A DNA stretch of 64,000 nt from positions 496,001-560,000 of the forward strand of contig OZ287699.1 of the NCBI GenBank assembly GCA_965649825.1, written 5' to 3'. Position numbers and translations under genes: made by a program. The notes under the pieces were generated by a model. It saw only the letters and a program-made list of their open reading frames with translations, did not search any database and was not told the DNA's origin. Position 1 is the first letter of the stretch. Each line of letters starts with the position of its first letter. This document shows positions 47,331 to 60,130 of this stretch, in pieces. This DNA comes from Penicillus capitatus. Lineage: Eukaryota > Chlorophyta.

Positions 47331-48667
47331 CCGGCTTCGGTTTCGAGGTGCATCCGATTTTTGTCTGGCGATCTGTAAGCCAGGTGGGCGTTACATGAGC
47401 GAACAGATCCTGTTCTTTTGTGCGACGCCCATCTGGGATATACTCCGCCGGAAAACGACCCTGCTGTTCTGCATGGCACACCTCTACTTCATCAATGAAC
47501 CGATTTGTCGCCAAGATTTTGATCTGGCGATGTGACCGCCTCGTGCGGAAAGGGTGCAGTTGGTTTTGCCACGTTTGTTGTCACGTCGGAGGGGGGTTTT
47601 CGCTGTGAAAGGCTCATGTTTTCTGGCCCCGCATTCGAGCTGACTCATTCGCCTAGGAACGTCTTGTAACCGCGCGAGTATATAATGGACAATCTGAACC
47701 TTTCTGCACCTTGCTTCGATTACCGCAAAGAAGTCTTCCGCTGTTCTACGTTTTCGTTCGGCCGACCGGCGACACGATTGTTCGTACAAGACATCTTTCA
47801 ATAGCGCCTGGTCTCACTAGCAAATCATCGCCAATAAAATCTTCGTGGAGCAACACAGACACTTCTCGTGAAGCGTTCTGCCATGTTGATGCTAGGGTTT
47901 TCGCTTTATTTGACATGACAGATCTTGCTTTCAAGGCTACCTCCTCCTCTTTCATAACAGGTGAATGAGACCACAGGCGACCAAAGCAGATTTTGGTGGC
48001 CCAGAAGCTTCGCGGAGAAAGATGAAGAAGACACATCGATGGCAGTATGGGAAGCGTGTATGGTCATTGCCTATACGATGAATTAAATCTTCACGATCGA
48101 GATCGAGACCGTTCATTCGAAGAACGCTTTCTGAACTCTGTGTTCGTCTGTGGGTATAGAGTGCAGCGAAAACTGGCACTCATAAGTCTGCTGAGAATAT
48201 TCGTGTCTAACAAAGATCAAACGCAGGATCCTTAAACAGAGCTCTTTTACAAGTGCGAGACTTATCTGTGAGGCAGATTTAGCAGGTGCATGCCATCTTG
48301 CATTTCGAAGCATATGGTCATAACGAATTCGCTTTTACACAGCATGTTCTCGGCAACTCTGCCTTTTTTGCTAACCTCCAATCTGTCCATACCCCAACCA
48401 TTTCCGAGTGTACAGGTACAGACAAATTGCCTGTACCAAAAACAAGAACTTATTCAGACATCTTCTTTTACGCCTCAGTAACTCCCCGTCAAAAAAGGCG
48501 CTCACAGGGACGAATCGGTTCAGCACTAACAGCTAAGTTTTATTCCATAAAACAGCGGCCGCTAGACGCTAATAGTGACGAGGTGACTGAGTTCCCGGGC
48601 ATAGAAATGAGTAACGATGATGATCGATACGTTTGGACATTATTATCCATGTCAAACGTCGATTCCC
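47331..48667. other. No supported gene
   Basis: Frames of 60-140 codons on both strands without motifs; nothing repeats elsewhere in the window as far as I can see. Confidence 0.35.
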
Positions 48668-49762
48668 TTATGCTAGTGCGGGGTGACCATCTAAACTAAT
48701 AAGGACAATGAAGGTAATCCAGCCTCCCTGAAGAAATCCAATCGATTCATCCTCCAGCGCACTGCAAGGCAAGAGACGTTCCCACCCCAAACTCTGCCTC
48801 GCGCCGATGGTCTGGGAGAAGCCTAGAAATCCAATAAACATACAACGAAGCAATGACAAGACGGATCACACTTTTCACACAAGTCTTTGCTGTGTAGGCA
48901 TGATTGACAACGCGCACTTCCAAGTTAATTCTCGCCCCCTGTTCTGAACAGTTATACACATAAAATGACATATCGTCGGATCCTTTCCAACCATGCGGAT
49001 GGGCAAACAGCTTCCTAAACAGCAACAGGCGTTAGAAGCATGTATGCATGTCCATAGCTGTACCATTTCATTCTGCCTATAGGAATCTCTTCGGAGTCCA
49101 GCTTATAGGGACTCTTTTCTTTCATTTTCTTCAGACTCCACTGTTTAGATACAATAAAGACAGCGACGGCTGAAGGAGAGATACTTTGTAGGTCACACTG
49201 TTGCCAGATACGGAAATGGATCCCGTTTCGTTTTCTGGCAGGACGATCCGAATATTGGTTCGAAGGACGAGCGAATCGCCAAACCAGAAGCCAGAAGCTG
49301 GATCCTTCACTTCAGCGACAGCTGCGAGACTCTTGGTTCCCCAATTGCTGTTCGAAGGTTGGTAGACTGTCCTCTTTTCTGCCCACATGCACCACGTCAT
49401 GGTATCAGCCGCATCATCTCGAAGTGTGTACCAAGTCTTTTGCTTTTTTTATCGTCGGAAAAATTGACAAGGGCAAAACCAAAATGCACCGTTACTTTTC
49501 TTTTGTCCTTTGTATGCAGATAGGCACTCAAATGCCCGTTTGTTGTGTGTTCGATGCTGAGCTGCCTACGAGACATCGACTCTTCAAGGTGTAGCTCTCT
49601 CTCTCAGCTGTCAGTCGAGTTTTACCAGCGGCCCTCCGCGAAGTCGAAGACAGGCGTCGTCAGTCGCCGGCTCTTGGTGTCAAGGAAGACGCGGTGGATT
49701 CTCCACTGGCGCCATAAAATATCAATTGACGGAAGGAGGGCGAAAAACGGCGCTAACCTCAT
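48668..49762 (-). CDS. MATH-MATH protein
   Basis: Two tandem MATH (TRAF-like) domains and little else. MATH1: WRQWRIHRVFLDTKSRRL, TPVFDFAEGRW, LSIEHTTNGHLSAYLHTKDK, HFGFALVNFSDD, WGTKSLAAVAEVKDPASGFW. MATH2: YKWSLKKMKEKSPYKLDSEE, IGRMKW-KLFAHPHGWKGSD, INLEVRVVNHAYTAK, LGWERLLPCSALEDESIGFL and a final ITFIVLISLDGH. Five introns of 45-60 nt; in both domains the core W codon is split in phase 2, the same position as in the MATH-MATH-RING gene at 13.5-15.0 kb, so the two are paralogues. No RING or BTB part follows before the stop. One intron contains AAAAGTGTGA. The start at 49762 precedes a short hydrophobic stretch (APFFALLPSIDIL). Confidence 0.75.
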
Positions 49763-51512
49763 GGCATGCGTACCACCCTTTCTTGTCAAGCTTTGTGCAG
49801 TAGTTTACACCGGACGCGGATCCATTGCAACCTATATACCAATTCCTCACTGCTTTCACCAAAAACCGCACCGGATGCACTTTCCACCGACATCTGTTCT
49901 AGGAGAGCGGCGACTGCAGGACAGTTTTTGTTGCTCTCTGCGCAAAACAGCGAAGTCGAGGCGAGTTTCACGTGAAATGGAGGAGGCAGCGAATGGAGAA
50001 TCTACATCTGTCGCTGTCTCGCGCGAGACGTCGCTTCGCACTGAGCTCTTTTATCGGACGCTGACTCGCGATCATATCCCCAGATTCGTGGAGAACCATT
50101 CCCTTTAAAGCGACACCGTTAGCGCGTCCAATGCTGTCTTCGTTACAACCGCCAGTCGAAACAAAACGTCAATTCTCAACGACCTGCGACATCATGCTCC
50201 TCAGAAATGTCAACCAGGACTGTCCCGTCCTTTTTCTTTAAAGTAGGGAGCGCATGTGGAGTGCAAAACGATTTGATGAAGGTTGCACTGACTCATAGTC
50301 ACAGAATCACAGCCAGTTCACACGCCTGTTGCATCAATGACCGTGCCATCTTGAGGTTTTGACGTTCTCTTAATTCCCTCAACTCACACGATACGATGAC
50401 GACATGGCAAAAGACCAATCCGCACCATTGAGCTGCGTAGATCCAGATCTTGACAGCATGGGGATTGTGGGACAAGGAATTCGACAGTGTGGGTTGACGG
50501 CATTCAATTGCTGGAAAGAAGAGTAACTAACGCATCACACTTTTGAGGGGTTTTCTGACGATTTGAGACGACAGGAGCGAAACCCCACTACTTCCAAGGT
50601 CCCGATCAGATTTGAAAATGATCGCTGCATGTGAAAAAGGCGTGAATATGCCGCCGGACTGGCGCTAAGTACAGAGATCACTCTTTCGCCTGTACAAAAA
50701 CTCACATCAACAGCTGTCTATGGAGACAAAATACGCTACCTTCCAGTCTCAGTCGATCATCCCTCGGATGCTTCAACTCTTCCAGCTTTTCTTCGAATTC
50801 AATATATCTGACAATGTGACCTGTTTCCTGCGCCTTTGGGGAGCAAAAGTGAAGCAGAGCTTGCAAAAGGCTCGTTGCGTACGTGTCCTACTGCACATCG
50901 AGTATCCAAATCTGGCACGCTTGTTCAAGACCTGTAATAATTCTGTCTGGAAGCATTAGTCGCTTCTCGAAAAAGCGTTCAAATCTGGAAGCATAGCTCC
51001 TAAGTCTCGCTGGCATATTCCGTATCGCTGTGATACGCGACGACGATCAACAGTGAAGAGACACGTGTGATCTGTACGATCACCACTGTACTACCTAGGG
51101 AGAAGCCGGCGAGATGACCATATATCTCTTCATGCAATCCCACAGAAGAACCATTTTACCTCTTCTGACGACCGGTGGCTGTTCGAAGGATCCACGAACG
51201 ACGATCATGGAAGCGATGGGTTTCGGTATTTACGATGAGGATATGATGGTACTACTGGGCTACATATATGGTTATGCTGTCATACACTGTTACGGCCTTT
51301 GTTGCCTCACGTCCTCTTTGATCAAAGGAAAGCACATAATCAGAAAAATGTTAGATCGGGAGATCGTTTTGGAAAGTGCGACCCGTTGTTGTCTTTACAG
51401 ATCTGCTCGCTCCGCAATTTCCTTACACACCGAAATGTAAGAGTTGGTAAAATGTCTTCTTTCTTCGAATGGTGCCGAGGATTTATCACACCAAAAAGAG
51501 TGATACGGGCAT
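49763..51512. other. Intergenic, no supported gene
   Basis: A 187-codon plus-strand frame (49545-50108) is mostly antisense to the MATH gene at its start and has no motif. Frames at 50720-50959 and 51114-51440 are likewise unsupported. Confidence 0.4.
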
Positions 51513-53828
51513 CTAGCGTTTCTGGTGACGGATATACGTCATGGAGAAGTATCCTGCCAGAACGAATACTGCAGTGAATACGTACACGAGGCCAGTACTC
51601 AGCTTCTTGTCCATATCTTCGAGATCAAAGCGCGGCAACACTTGAAACTCTTTCGGCGCGCCGACTGCGCACAGCTCTCACAAAAAGATAAAGAGACGAT
51701 CTAGAGACATACCTGCTTCCAGATCGTTGTCTTGATCCTTGAATTGATTGACCATCACTGCGCCATAACCGTAAGCAGAATAGTTGACCCAGTAAATCCA
51801 CCCCCAGTAGACTGGCATGTCGTCCGGCAGAATGAACAGTCCAGCAAAGAAAGCTAGAATCACAGAGGTCGTCTGCAGCAGAGCATTGGCAACGTTAACA
51901 TCCGGCGCTGCAGCAGCGCAGATGTAGGCCAGTGCAATGCCATTGAAGAAATGACCAAAGTAGACGGCCCACAGATAGATGATCGATCCTTCGAAGGCAA
52001 TGAGATACCACATCAGTGTGCTGAAGACGAACGTGCAGAGCAAGGCCACGACTACTTCGTCGATCATCTTCGCGAGGAGATAGATTCCGGGACGATAGAG
52101 ACCGTTGTCCACCTCACGGTAGAACAAAGCCCTCTCTGAGCACAGCAGGAGCGTGACAAGACAGCGGAAGGCATGACGGCAGAAGTACCCAAGACGAGTG
52201 TCGGTGTGTAGATTCCGGCACTGAACATGGGCAGCACGACAATCAGGAAGAGCGCGGCAGCGATGTTGTTCGTGTTGAGTGCGTCACGGTTGTCTCCGAT
52301 GCCATAGTATGTGACAATGATCAACGCAGACATCACGATCTTGTCTGCCAGTCGAGGCACCCAGAATCCGGGATCCATGAAGTTCTTGGCCGTACGGTAC
52401 TGCAGACGCAGAAAAGCAATCGACAAGACTCTCATCCGACGGGCAGCCGCACTTTGATGAGCGTCTTGAAGGCAAACCAGCTTGGCGTCACTGTCGCCTT
52501 TGTGACAGCCAGCTCTTCCCGTGTGACCTCATCCGTGTCATCTTTAGTGGTCACGAAGGTGTCGAGGAGTTTGTCGGAATCCGCCTTGAGTTGAGATCCG
52601 GCGAACTTTGCTGCGAGTTCTGGTCCTTTGTTCTCGCGCTCGGCCTTGACCATGACGGCCGTGAGCCATTCCGCCTGATTGTCATATGCTTCTTCCGTCG
52701 AGGCGAAAGATTCCAAGAAAGGAACAGCTTGGACTAGACACACGTCACATCACCAGTCACTCAATCGATTAACACCATCACGAGAAACGAACGCACCTCT
52801 CTCTCCGAAGAACACCACCTGGCCTGCCAGTAGAAACAGAACACTGTCGAACAGACTGAAGGTGTATGGCGTGGGAGAGTGGATCGTTGAGCAGATGGTC
52901 GTGCCGTCCGATACCAGATTCTTCACGACAGTCATGATCTGCAGAGATCAGAAACCAGTCGTCCATTCCACACGTCACATCAGAGAGATGCCTCACGTCG
53001 TTTGCCGTGTTCGAGTCCAGTCCCGTCGTCGGCTCGTCCAAGAAGAGGACGCGTGGATCGGTAATCAGAGCAATGCCGATGTTGACGCGCTTTTTCTACA
53101 CGCATTCAGCACGGCGATCTGTCACGTCATCAAATCATGCGTCATGCTTACGAGTCCTCCCTGCTGTCCAATCTTCCTATCCCGCGTGGTCGTCAGACTC
53201 ATCTTGCGCATCAGTTCCTCCACTTTCTGCATCTTCTCTGCGAAGCTCTCCGACATCGGTCTCTGCAAACAGTCCAAGTGCCGTACAAGTTCGCGATCGA
53301 TTGTTCATTTGTGCGAGGTTTGGATGTCGCACCTTGAGTTCGGCCGTGTAGATCAACATCTCCTTCACGGTCAGTGACTCGAGGAGAGTGTCAAACTGCT
53401 CCACGTATCCAGTATATCTCCTCAGGAAGGTTTTGGTCGGTCTCTGGTTGGCGAAGAGAAGGGTCCCAGTGATCTTTCCTTGCGTCTTGCGTCCGGCCAA
53501 GATGTCCATCAGCGTTGTCTTGCCACTTCCGCTGGGGCCGATCTGTTAAGACATGGTCGAACGAACAAACACTGTCGATCTCTGTCCTCACTAAGCAAGA
53601 CATCTGTCCAGGGTTGAAGAAGCCACTGACGTTGCGCAGCAGATACGCCAATTTGCCACGCTCGACGTTTGACGGTACTGAATACTCGAGGCCCTGAAAA
53701 AGCAAGAGGGTCGCAAAACGAGGGAATCACGCAGAGAGACGAACACGAATCACGATTCGCATGCCGCGAATGGACTGGGAACTCGGACGCGTCCCATCCG
53801 GCAACAATGACGTGCGTTCGGGGTCCAT
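51513..53828 (-). CDS. ABCG transporter with variant signature, paralogue 1
   Basis: Half-size ABCG exporter. First exon [17 protein letters not shown]; then [40 protein letters not shown] (Walker A across an intron), [20 protein letters not shown], and the C-loop [20 protein letters not shown], where canonical GVSGGERKR is replaced by GQQGGLKKR. Walker B is [18 protein letters not shown]-loop [14 protein letters not shown]. Membrane part: [79 protein letters not shown], ending YIRHQKR at the TAG at 51513. About nine introns. Head-to-head with its paralogue, 148 bp between start codons. In ordinary ABC proteins the C-loop Ser touches the ATP gamma-phosphate, so altered ATPase behaviour is plausible. 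Confidence 0.85.
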
Positions 53829-53976
53829 GCAGACGTTTCAGCAGAGACCGCGGCAAATGAGTGGCAAGTAGGAGCGAAAAGACGGCGCCGGCAGCAGCTG
53901 ATCTTTGAACAGTCACTTGTCCAATTCAGGAGCAGAAAACGACGCGACGTTTCGTCTGTGCGTGTCTGGCTGTCAG
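53829..53976. promoter_or_regulatory. Bidirectional promoter region between two ABCG paralogues
   Basis: Only 148 bp separate the divergent ATG codons, so both promoters and 5' UTRs fit here or overlap. No core element recognised with confidence. Confidence 0.5.
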
Positions 53977-56242
53977 ATGTGTACGACTTCAGCAGCACAA
54001 CCTCTTCTTTGTGACGCCGAGTCGTCGAAGCGCGATGCCCCACCATCACTCTCTACGGGACTGCAGATCGTCATGAAGGTTAAATAGTCAAAGACGTCGT
54101 CTGGAGTGATTGGTGGTGGATGCACAGGATCTACAGTATACCATAAAGTCCTCCAGGACGAAAGGCCGTCCGTTAAAACTGCTGACAAATGTGACAGGGT
54201 ACTTCGTTTCGGGTCAGATGGCCGCATTGGTGCAGCAGACGGTTCGATGGCGGTGACGATAGATACGATTGCTCTCTGTAGATTGGACCCTCGGGCAGTG
54301 GGAAAACGACATTGGTGGATGTCCTTTCGGGTAGAAAGACACAGGGGAAGACAGAAGGCGTCATTCTCTACGGGAATCAAAGACCGACGGCCGCTTTTCT
54401 GAAGAGATACATTGGATACGTCGAGCAGTTTGATGTACTGATCGAATCTCTGACGGTTGAAGAAATGCTTATGTACACAGCGGAGCTCAAAGTGTGAGAA
54501 AATGAGATCATGCCCATGTTGATCGGATGCGGATGCGTTTAGCGGCCGATGAAAGAAAGCTATGTGGAAAAGCAGCACTGTGTTCAGGCGTTGATCGAGA
54601 AACTGATGCTCCAGAAGTACAGAGACAGAAGAATCGGTTCACAAGGGGGTGTGAAGAAGAGGGTGAACATTGGGATTTCTTTGATCTCGAATCCAAAAGT
54701 CTTGTTTTTGGATGAGCCGACGACGGGTTTGGATTCTTATACAGCAAATGAGGTGTGTCATAGCCTACGGTTCAACATACTGCATGATTTGTGTGTCTTA
54801 GACGATGACCGTCGTTAAGAACATGGCACTGGATGGAACAACCATCTGTTCGACCATCCATTCGCCAACGCCTTACACTTTCGGACTCTTTGACAAAGTC
54901 CTCTTCATTCTGGGCGGTTTCGTTGTTTTCTTTGGAGAGACAAGTGAGCAATCGTCTCGATCAGAGAGCCAAGATGCCAAACCAGGCATTCATACAGAAA
55001 ATGCGCTTAAGTTCTTGAACGGATTTGCTCATGGGATGACCAATGTGTATGACAACGATGCCGATTGGCTCACTATGATCATCGTACGAGCAGAGAGAGA
55101 AAACCGAGGACCCGAAATCGCAGAAGCATTTGCTCAGTCTTCTTACATGATGGAACCCGTCTCACGTTCATATCGATATTCCTTTACCGATGTCTGTTTA
55201 GGAAGTCGACAGTTTTCTGGTGGACAGCATGAAGAACGGCTACACAACCGATGCGACCCATGGCCTCCTGTTCGACACCAGAGAATCCACATCGATTCCT
55301 TCATGGTTTGCATTCAAGACACTCATTAAGGTGCAAATCGCAAGCACCCTTCGGATGGACACAGTGGATGAACCGTGTTGATGTGACAGTATCGAACGGC
55401 GAAGCTGTTGACAGAGCCTTCGTTCTGGATCTCGCGTCTTGCCGACAAGTTTACTTTTCTTTTTCTGCTGCTCTTGACCTACCATGGCGTGGGGGACAAC
55501 TTCGAGTTCCCTGCCGTGCAGAATGTCGTTTCTGTATGTTTCATGCTGGTCTGTTTTCCATTGTTTGGTGCCGGAGTCTATGCACCAGGCTTGGTCGTGG
55601 AGCGTTCCTTGATGTACCGTGAGATGAGCGATGGTATGTACACCACAGCGCCGTATCTTCTGATGAAGCTGGTGGACGAAATGATTACGGGCATCTTCTC
55701 GACGATCGTCATCACTTCGATTGCCTGGAAGGTCCTGTCACTGCAGGGAGATTACGTGTATTTCGTCCTCGTCTACTTCGGAAACCTCATCAACGGCATC
55801 GGTAGATCTCCCTCTTGCTCACCAGATGTATGTAACTAGCGAGCTATTTTCTGTGCATTTAGCAACGGCGTATATCTGTGCAGCTGTGGGTCCCTCTGTC
55901 ACGATGTCCAATGCATTGCTGGCGACATACACGGCGTTGCTGCTGTTCTTTGCAGGGATGTTGATCCTGCCATCGAAGCTGCCGATCTATTGGAAATGGA
56001 TACACTATTTGGATTACGCCAAGTATGGATTCGGCGTGCTGATGCACAATACCTTCACAAGCACAGACGCAGCACGAGGTGCTCGTTTCGATTTCGTTCT
56101 GGTATCGATCACTCCGTTAGACTACTATGAGTTGGACGATGTGTCCGTGAATTGGTGGACCGTCGTTGTCTATCTGTTTGTGATGGGTCATCTGACACTG
56201 GCCTATCTCTGCACGAGATTTATTCGATACCAGAAACGCTGA
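53977..56242 (+). CDS. ABCG transporter with variant signature, paralogue 2
   Basis: Same architecture as its divergent neighbour. First exon starts MCTTSAAQPLLCDAE; then [40 protein letters not shown] (Walker A, intron after AAL), YIGYVEQFDVLIESLTVEEM, C-loop [19 protein letters not shown] (GSQGGVKKR instead of GVSGGERKR), Walker [19 protein letters not shown]-loop [13 protein letters not shown]. The membrane half runs from YRTAKLLTEPSFWISRLADK through YREMSDGMYTTAPYLLMKL and ATAYICAAVGPSVTMSNALL to TRFIRYQKR. Compared with paralogue 1 it lacks the introns at GGL-KKR and LVLE-R but has extra ones after MMEP (about 55168-55210) and after NGI (about 55801-55861). The intron before YRTAK is shared. 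Confidence 0.85.
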
Positions 56243-56651
56243 GAGTCAGACTTTCAAGTCACATCATCGAAGAATGAGAAATGTGTTGAACAGAGAGCGC
56301 AATCGTGAATGGATAGATGCATTCTTTTGAATCTCTGTATGGTTGCTTTGTCATGCCTCGATCGCATCGAAAATTCGTCATCAGCGTTCTCGATGCGAAA
56401 ATGAACGAACGGCAAACTTCACAATTTGCAAAGTCGACATATAAGGGGCAGAAGAATGTCGACGCGTCATCGATGTTATGGTGTTCTGTGATGCAAGAGC
56501 GATTCCTTAGAAGAGTTTGGCCTATGTCAGATACCAATGGCAAAGAGAGTGCGATCGATGCAGCAGGAATACGAAATACAGCAGAAGACACGTGTGATAT
56601 GACGCAGAGAGATGCAGGAATAGAATGGATTCGGTTCGATGTTAAAGATGA
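56243..56651. other. Convergent intergenic spacer
   Basis: Between the 3' ends of ABCG paralogue 2 and PHT4 paralogue 2. A 137-codon plus-strand frame here is largely antisense to PHT4 and unsupported. Confidence 0.45.
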
Positions 56652-58659
56652 TTATCTGTATCGCTTAAATAATTTCTCAATGGCAAAGGGAGCATTATTG
56701 CTGAGATCTGCCGCTTCTCCACTACCATAGAGGGTAAAGATGACAGATCCAGTAAGAAAGAAGAAAATGGACGGGAGGAACAAAGCCACTGCCCACGATC
56801 CATACTGATCTAACAAGGCACCCGTCGTTGCCACACCTAGTCACACAAATCTCCTTTCTGTTTCGTCCATCAACACGAGACGCGCACCTAAGACACCCGT
56901 TAACGCTCCGGCTGTGTTAGTGATTCCCAGCAGTAGACTGGAGTACTGTTCAGAAAGGTCCTGGTGATTACAGTAGAGTCCTGTAGACAGAGGGTCTGCA
57001 GGGAGTGGATGATCGGAGGGGTCACACCTGCCAGGGAGAAGCTCGAGAGTCCCAGGGCAAGGGTGAGAAAGATGAGGTTCTTTTGTACGAATGGTGGATA
57101 GGACGCGGCCAGAAGACAGAGAGAAGGACCCAGAAATGCTGTACACTGTGCCAGTTTGCGCACCAGTCCAACGCGCCACCCTCTGGCAATCAAGTGATCC
57201 GCGATGGGACCAGCAACGAGAGAAGCTGTGATGCCTGCACAGACACACCAGGTAAGAGTATTTGAAAAAGTGTGTCATGCAACAATCCTGCTGCTGGAGG
57301 AATGAGGGAAACCTGTGCGGCTCGAGTGAGGTCCAGACTCAAGGTGTCTGTAAAGTAGCTAGGCAACCAAGCCATCAAGGAAAAATGAAACCTGTTCAGG
57401 TGTGTCGTCAGACACACGAAGCCGTTCGTGAAAGTGTTACCAGTTATTGCAGAAATGCGTGTACATGAGTGCGTACAGTGCCCGGCATCGTAGTATGGCT
57501 CTCCAGGGTACTTCTTTTTTCTTGTGTTTGTATATTCTTCGGTGTTCTGCCAAGAGTGACCGTTGTTTACCAGGCAGGGTAAAAGAGTGAGAAGCTGTTA
57601 CCAATGAGTCGTGCGTATGTTTGCCGATCTCTCTGTTTAATGTTCTGGACCAGGCGCACCCACCAAATGGTCCACACTAACCCCATTCCGCCAAAGACAT
57701 AAAAAACCGATGGCCAACCGTACGACTTCACTAAGACCGGCGATAGCAACAGACCTGCAGTCACTCTTATTACAAGTGCAAAAGTGTGAGAGACTATAGT
57801 CCTGCCTAATAGACTCCCTAAGTACAGGGCTGCACCGACGAAGGTCATCGATCGCGATCGTTCCGTGATGGGAACGACACTGGCAACCAGGTCTGTCAAC
57901 GAACCAGGAGCCACTGCTTCGCCGATGCCGACCACGGCACGGGACGCACAGAGTCCCACGACACTGGATCCCTGAAAAGGCACAATGGTTGTCGCTGTCG
58001 ACCACAGTCCCACACCAATCGGCAGCATCCTCGCTCCAGAGAAAACCGTGTTCAAAAATCCAGACGGCAACTGGCAGAGCGTATAGCCATAGAAGAAGGC
58101 TGACTGGACCAGACCCGAAATCGTAGCCGACCAGCCGAACTGTCGCGCCATGGGAATGATGGCCACACTCATGTTGACCTTATCCTATCTCGCACACACA
58201 TCTTGCATTCACATGTCCTGGCGCTTTCGAATGCACCATGTTGCAGATGACAAACGCCATGCTCGTTGCAAAGAGGAGCTTGTAACGCGACGGCAGCGAT
58301 TCCCATTTGGCAAAGGGCGTGTACGTCGCTGCGGCGATTTTGTCGACAATGTTTGGATTGTTTTTAGACGGACGCAGATCCGCGTTTGGATCATTCTTTG
58401 CGCGTCTGGACACTGATCGACGCGAGGGCGCAGGTGTCTTACGTATACGCTCGGGTCGTCGTCGATTTGGGTCGGTTGCCGATCGTAGACGTCTCTGGTA
58501 TGCCCTCGCCGAGACGCGTCGACTCACAAACGCACGAACATGACGCGAACGTACACACGCTGCAGCTAAGTCGATAGGTCGACGCCTCAGCTTCAGTGGC
58601 AAACGTTTCGGCACTTTCAGCATCGGAGCGAAACAATTACGAAAGGAACACTCGTACAT
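56652..58659 (-). CDS. PHT4/ANTR-type phosphate transporter, paralogue 2
   Basis: SLC17/PHT4-type transporter. The ATG at 58659 opens a leader of about 150 residues that is very Arg/Ser-rich (KVPKRLPLKLRRR, RRSVSRRAKN), consistent with a plastid transit peptide, followed by LPSRYKLLFATSMAFVICNM, NMSVAIIPMARQFGWSATIS, GIGEAVAPGSLTDLVASVVP, LVKSYGWPSVFYVFGGMGLV, FHFSLMAWLPSYFTDTLSLD and ITASLVAGPIADHLIARGW. Seven introns, most at the same codons as paralogue 1. The LLG-LLLSP intron is GC-AG; the PPAAG-ITASL intron (57235-57288) starts GA where paralogue 1 has GT; and an intron after LAG (about 56976-57030) is absent from paralogue 1. If the GA-AG intron is not spliced the protein would be truncated. 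Confidence 0.85.
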
Positions 58660-58685
58660 AGAGACAAAGCAACTCGTGTCGTACA
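58660..58685. promoter_or_regulatory. 26-bp gap between divergent start codons
   Basis: Separates the ATG of PHT4 paralogue 2 (minus) from that of the STMP1-like microprotein (plus). Both 5' UTRs must overlap the opposite gene's coding region or be almost absent. No core promoter motif can be assigned. Confidence 0.5.
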
Positions 58686-58832
58686 ATGCCCTTCGTGCGG
58701 AACCTTTTCGGCTTCGTCTGCGGCGTCGCGACTGGCGTCTATATCGCACAGAACTACGCCGTACCCGATCTACGCTCTGTCTTCGACTACGCCGTGCGTC
58801 AGGCGTGGATAGCGATTGATATAAAAGTGTGA
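58686..58832 (+). CDS. STMP1-like short mitochondrial membrane microprotein (DUF4535)
   Basis: A 48-residue single-exon protein. It begins MPFVRNLFGFVCGVATGVYI and continues AQNYAVPDL, then a charged tail. The hydrophobic helix followed by YxAQNYxxPxL is the hallmark of STMP1/Mm47 (short transmembrane mitochondrial protein 1), found in animals and plants at 45-70 residues and linked in animals to respiratory-chain function. The length matches the family. It lies in the gap between PHT4 paralogue 2 (26 bp away, divergent) and NKAP (54 bp away, convergent), and is antisense to the reading frame upstream of the PHT4 start. The start is fixed by the first ATG and the N-terminal spelling. Confidence 0.82.
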   Translation: MPFVRNLFGFVCGVATGVYIAQNYAVPDLRSVFDYAVRQAWIAIDIKV

Positions 58833-58886
58833 TTAGCAGGGTGAGAAAGCGAAGCAACTAGAGGCGTCCTTTCGCAAGAGAGAGGG

Positions 58887-60044
<1,158 letters not shown>

Positions 60045-60130
60045 CAATTCAATCTGTTAAATCCCTCTCCCCACCGCCACCACCACCGTCACTTATCATC
60101 ATGTATGGACAAAACGGTTGGGAACCACAT

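Noticed and set aside
49545-50108. 187-codon plus-strand frame
   Set aside because: Its first 220 bp are antisense to the well-supported MATH-MATH exons and the rest has no recognisable content.
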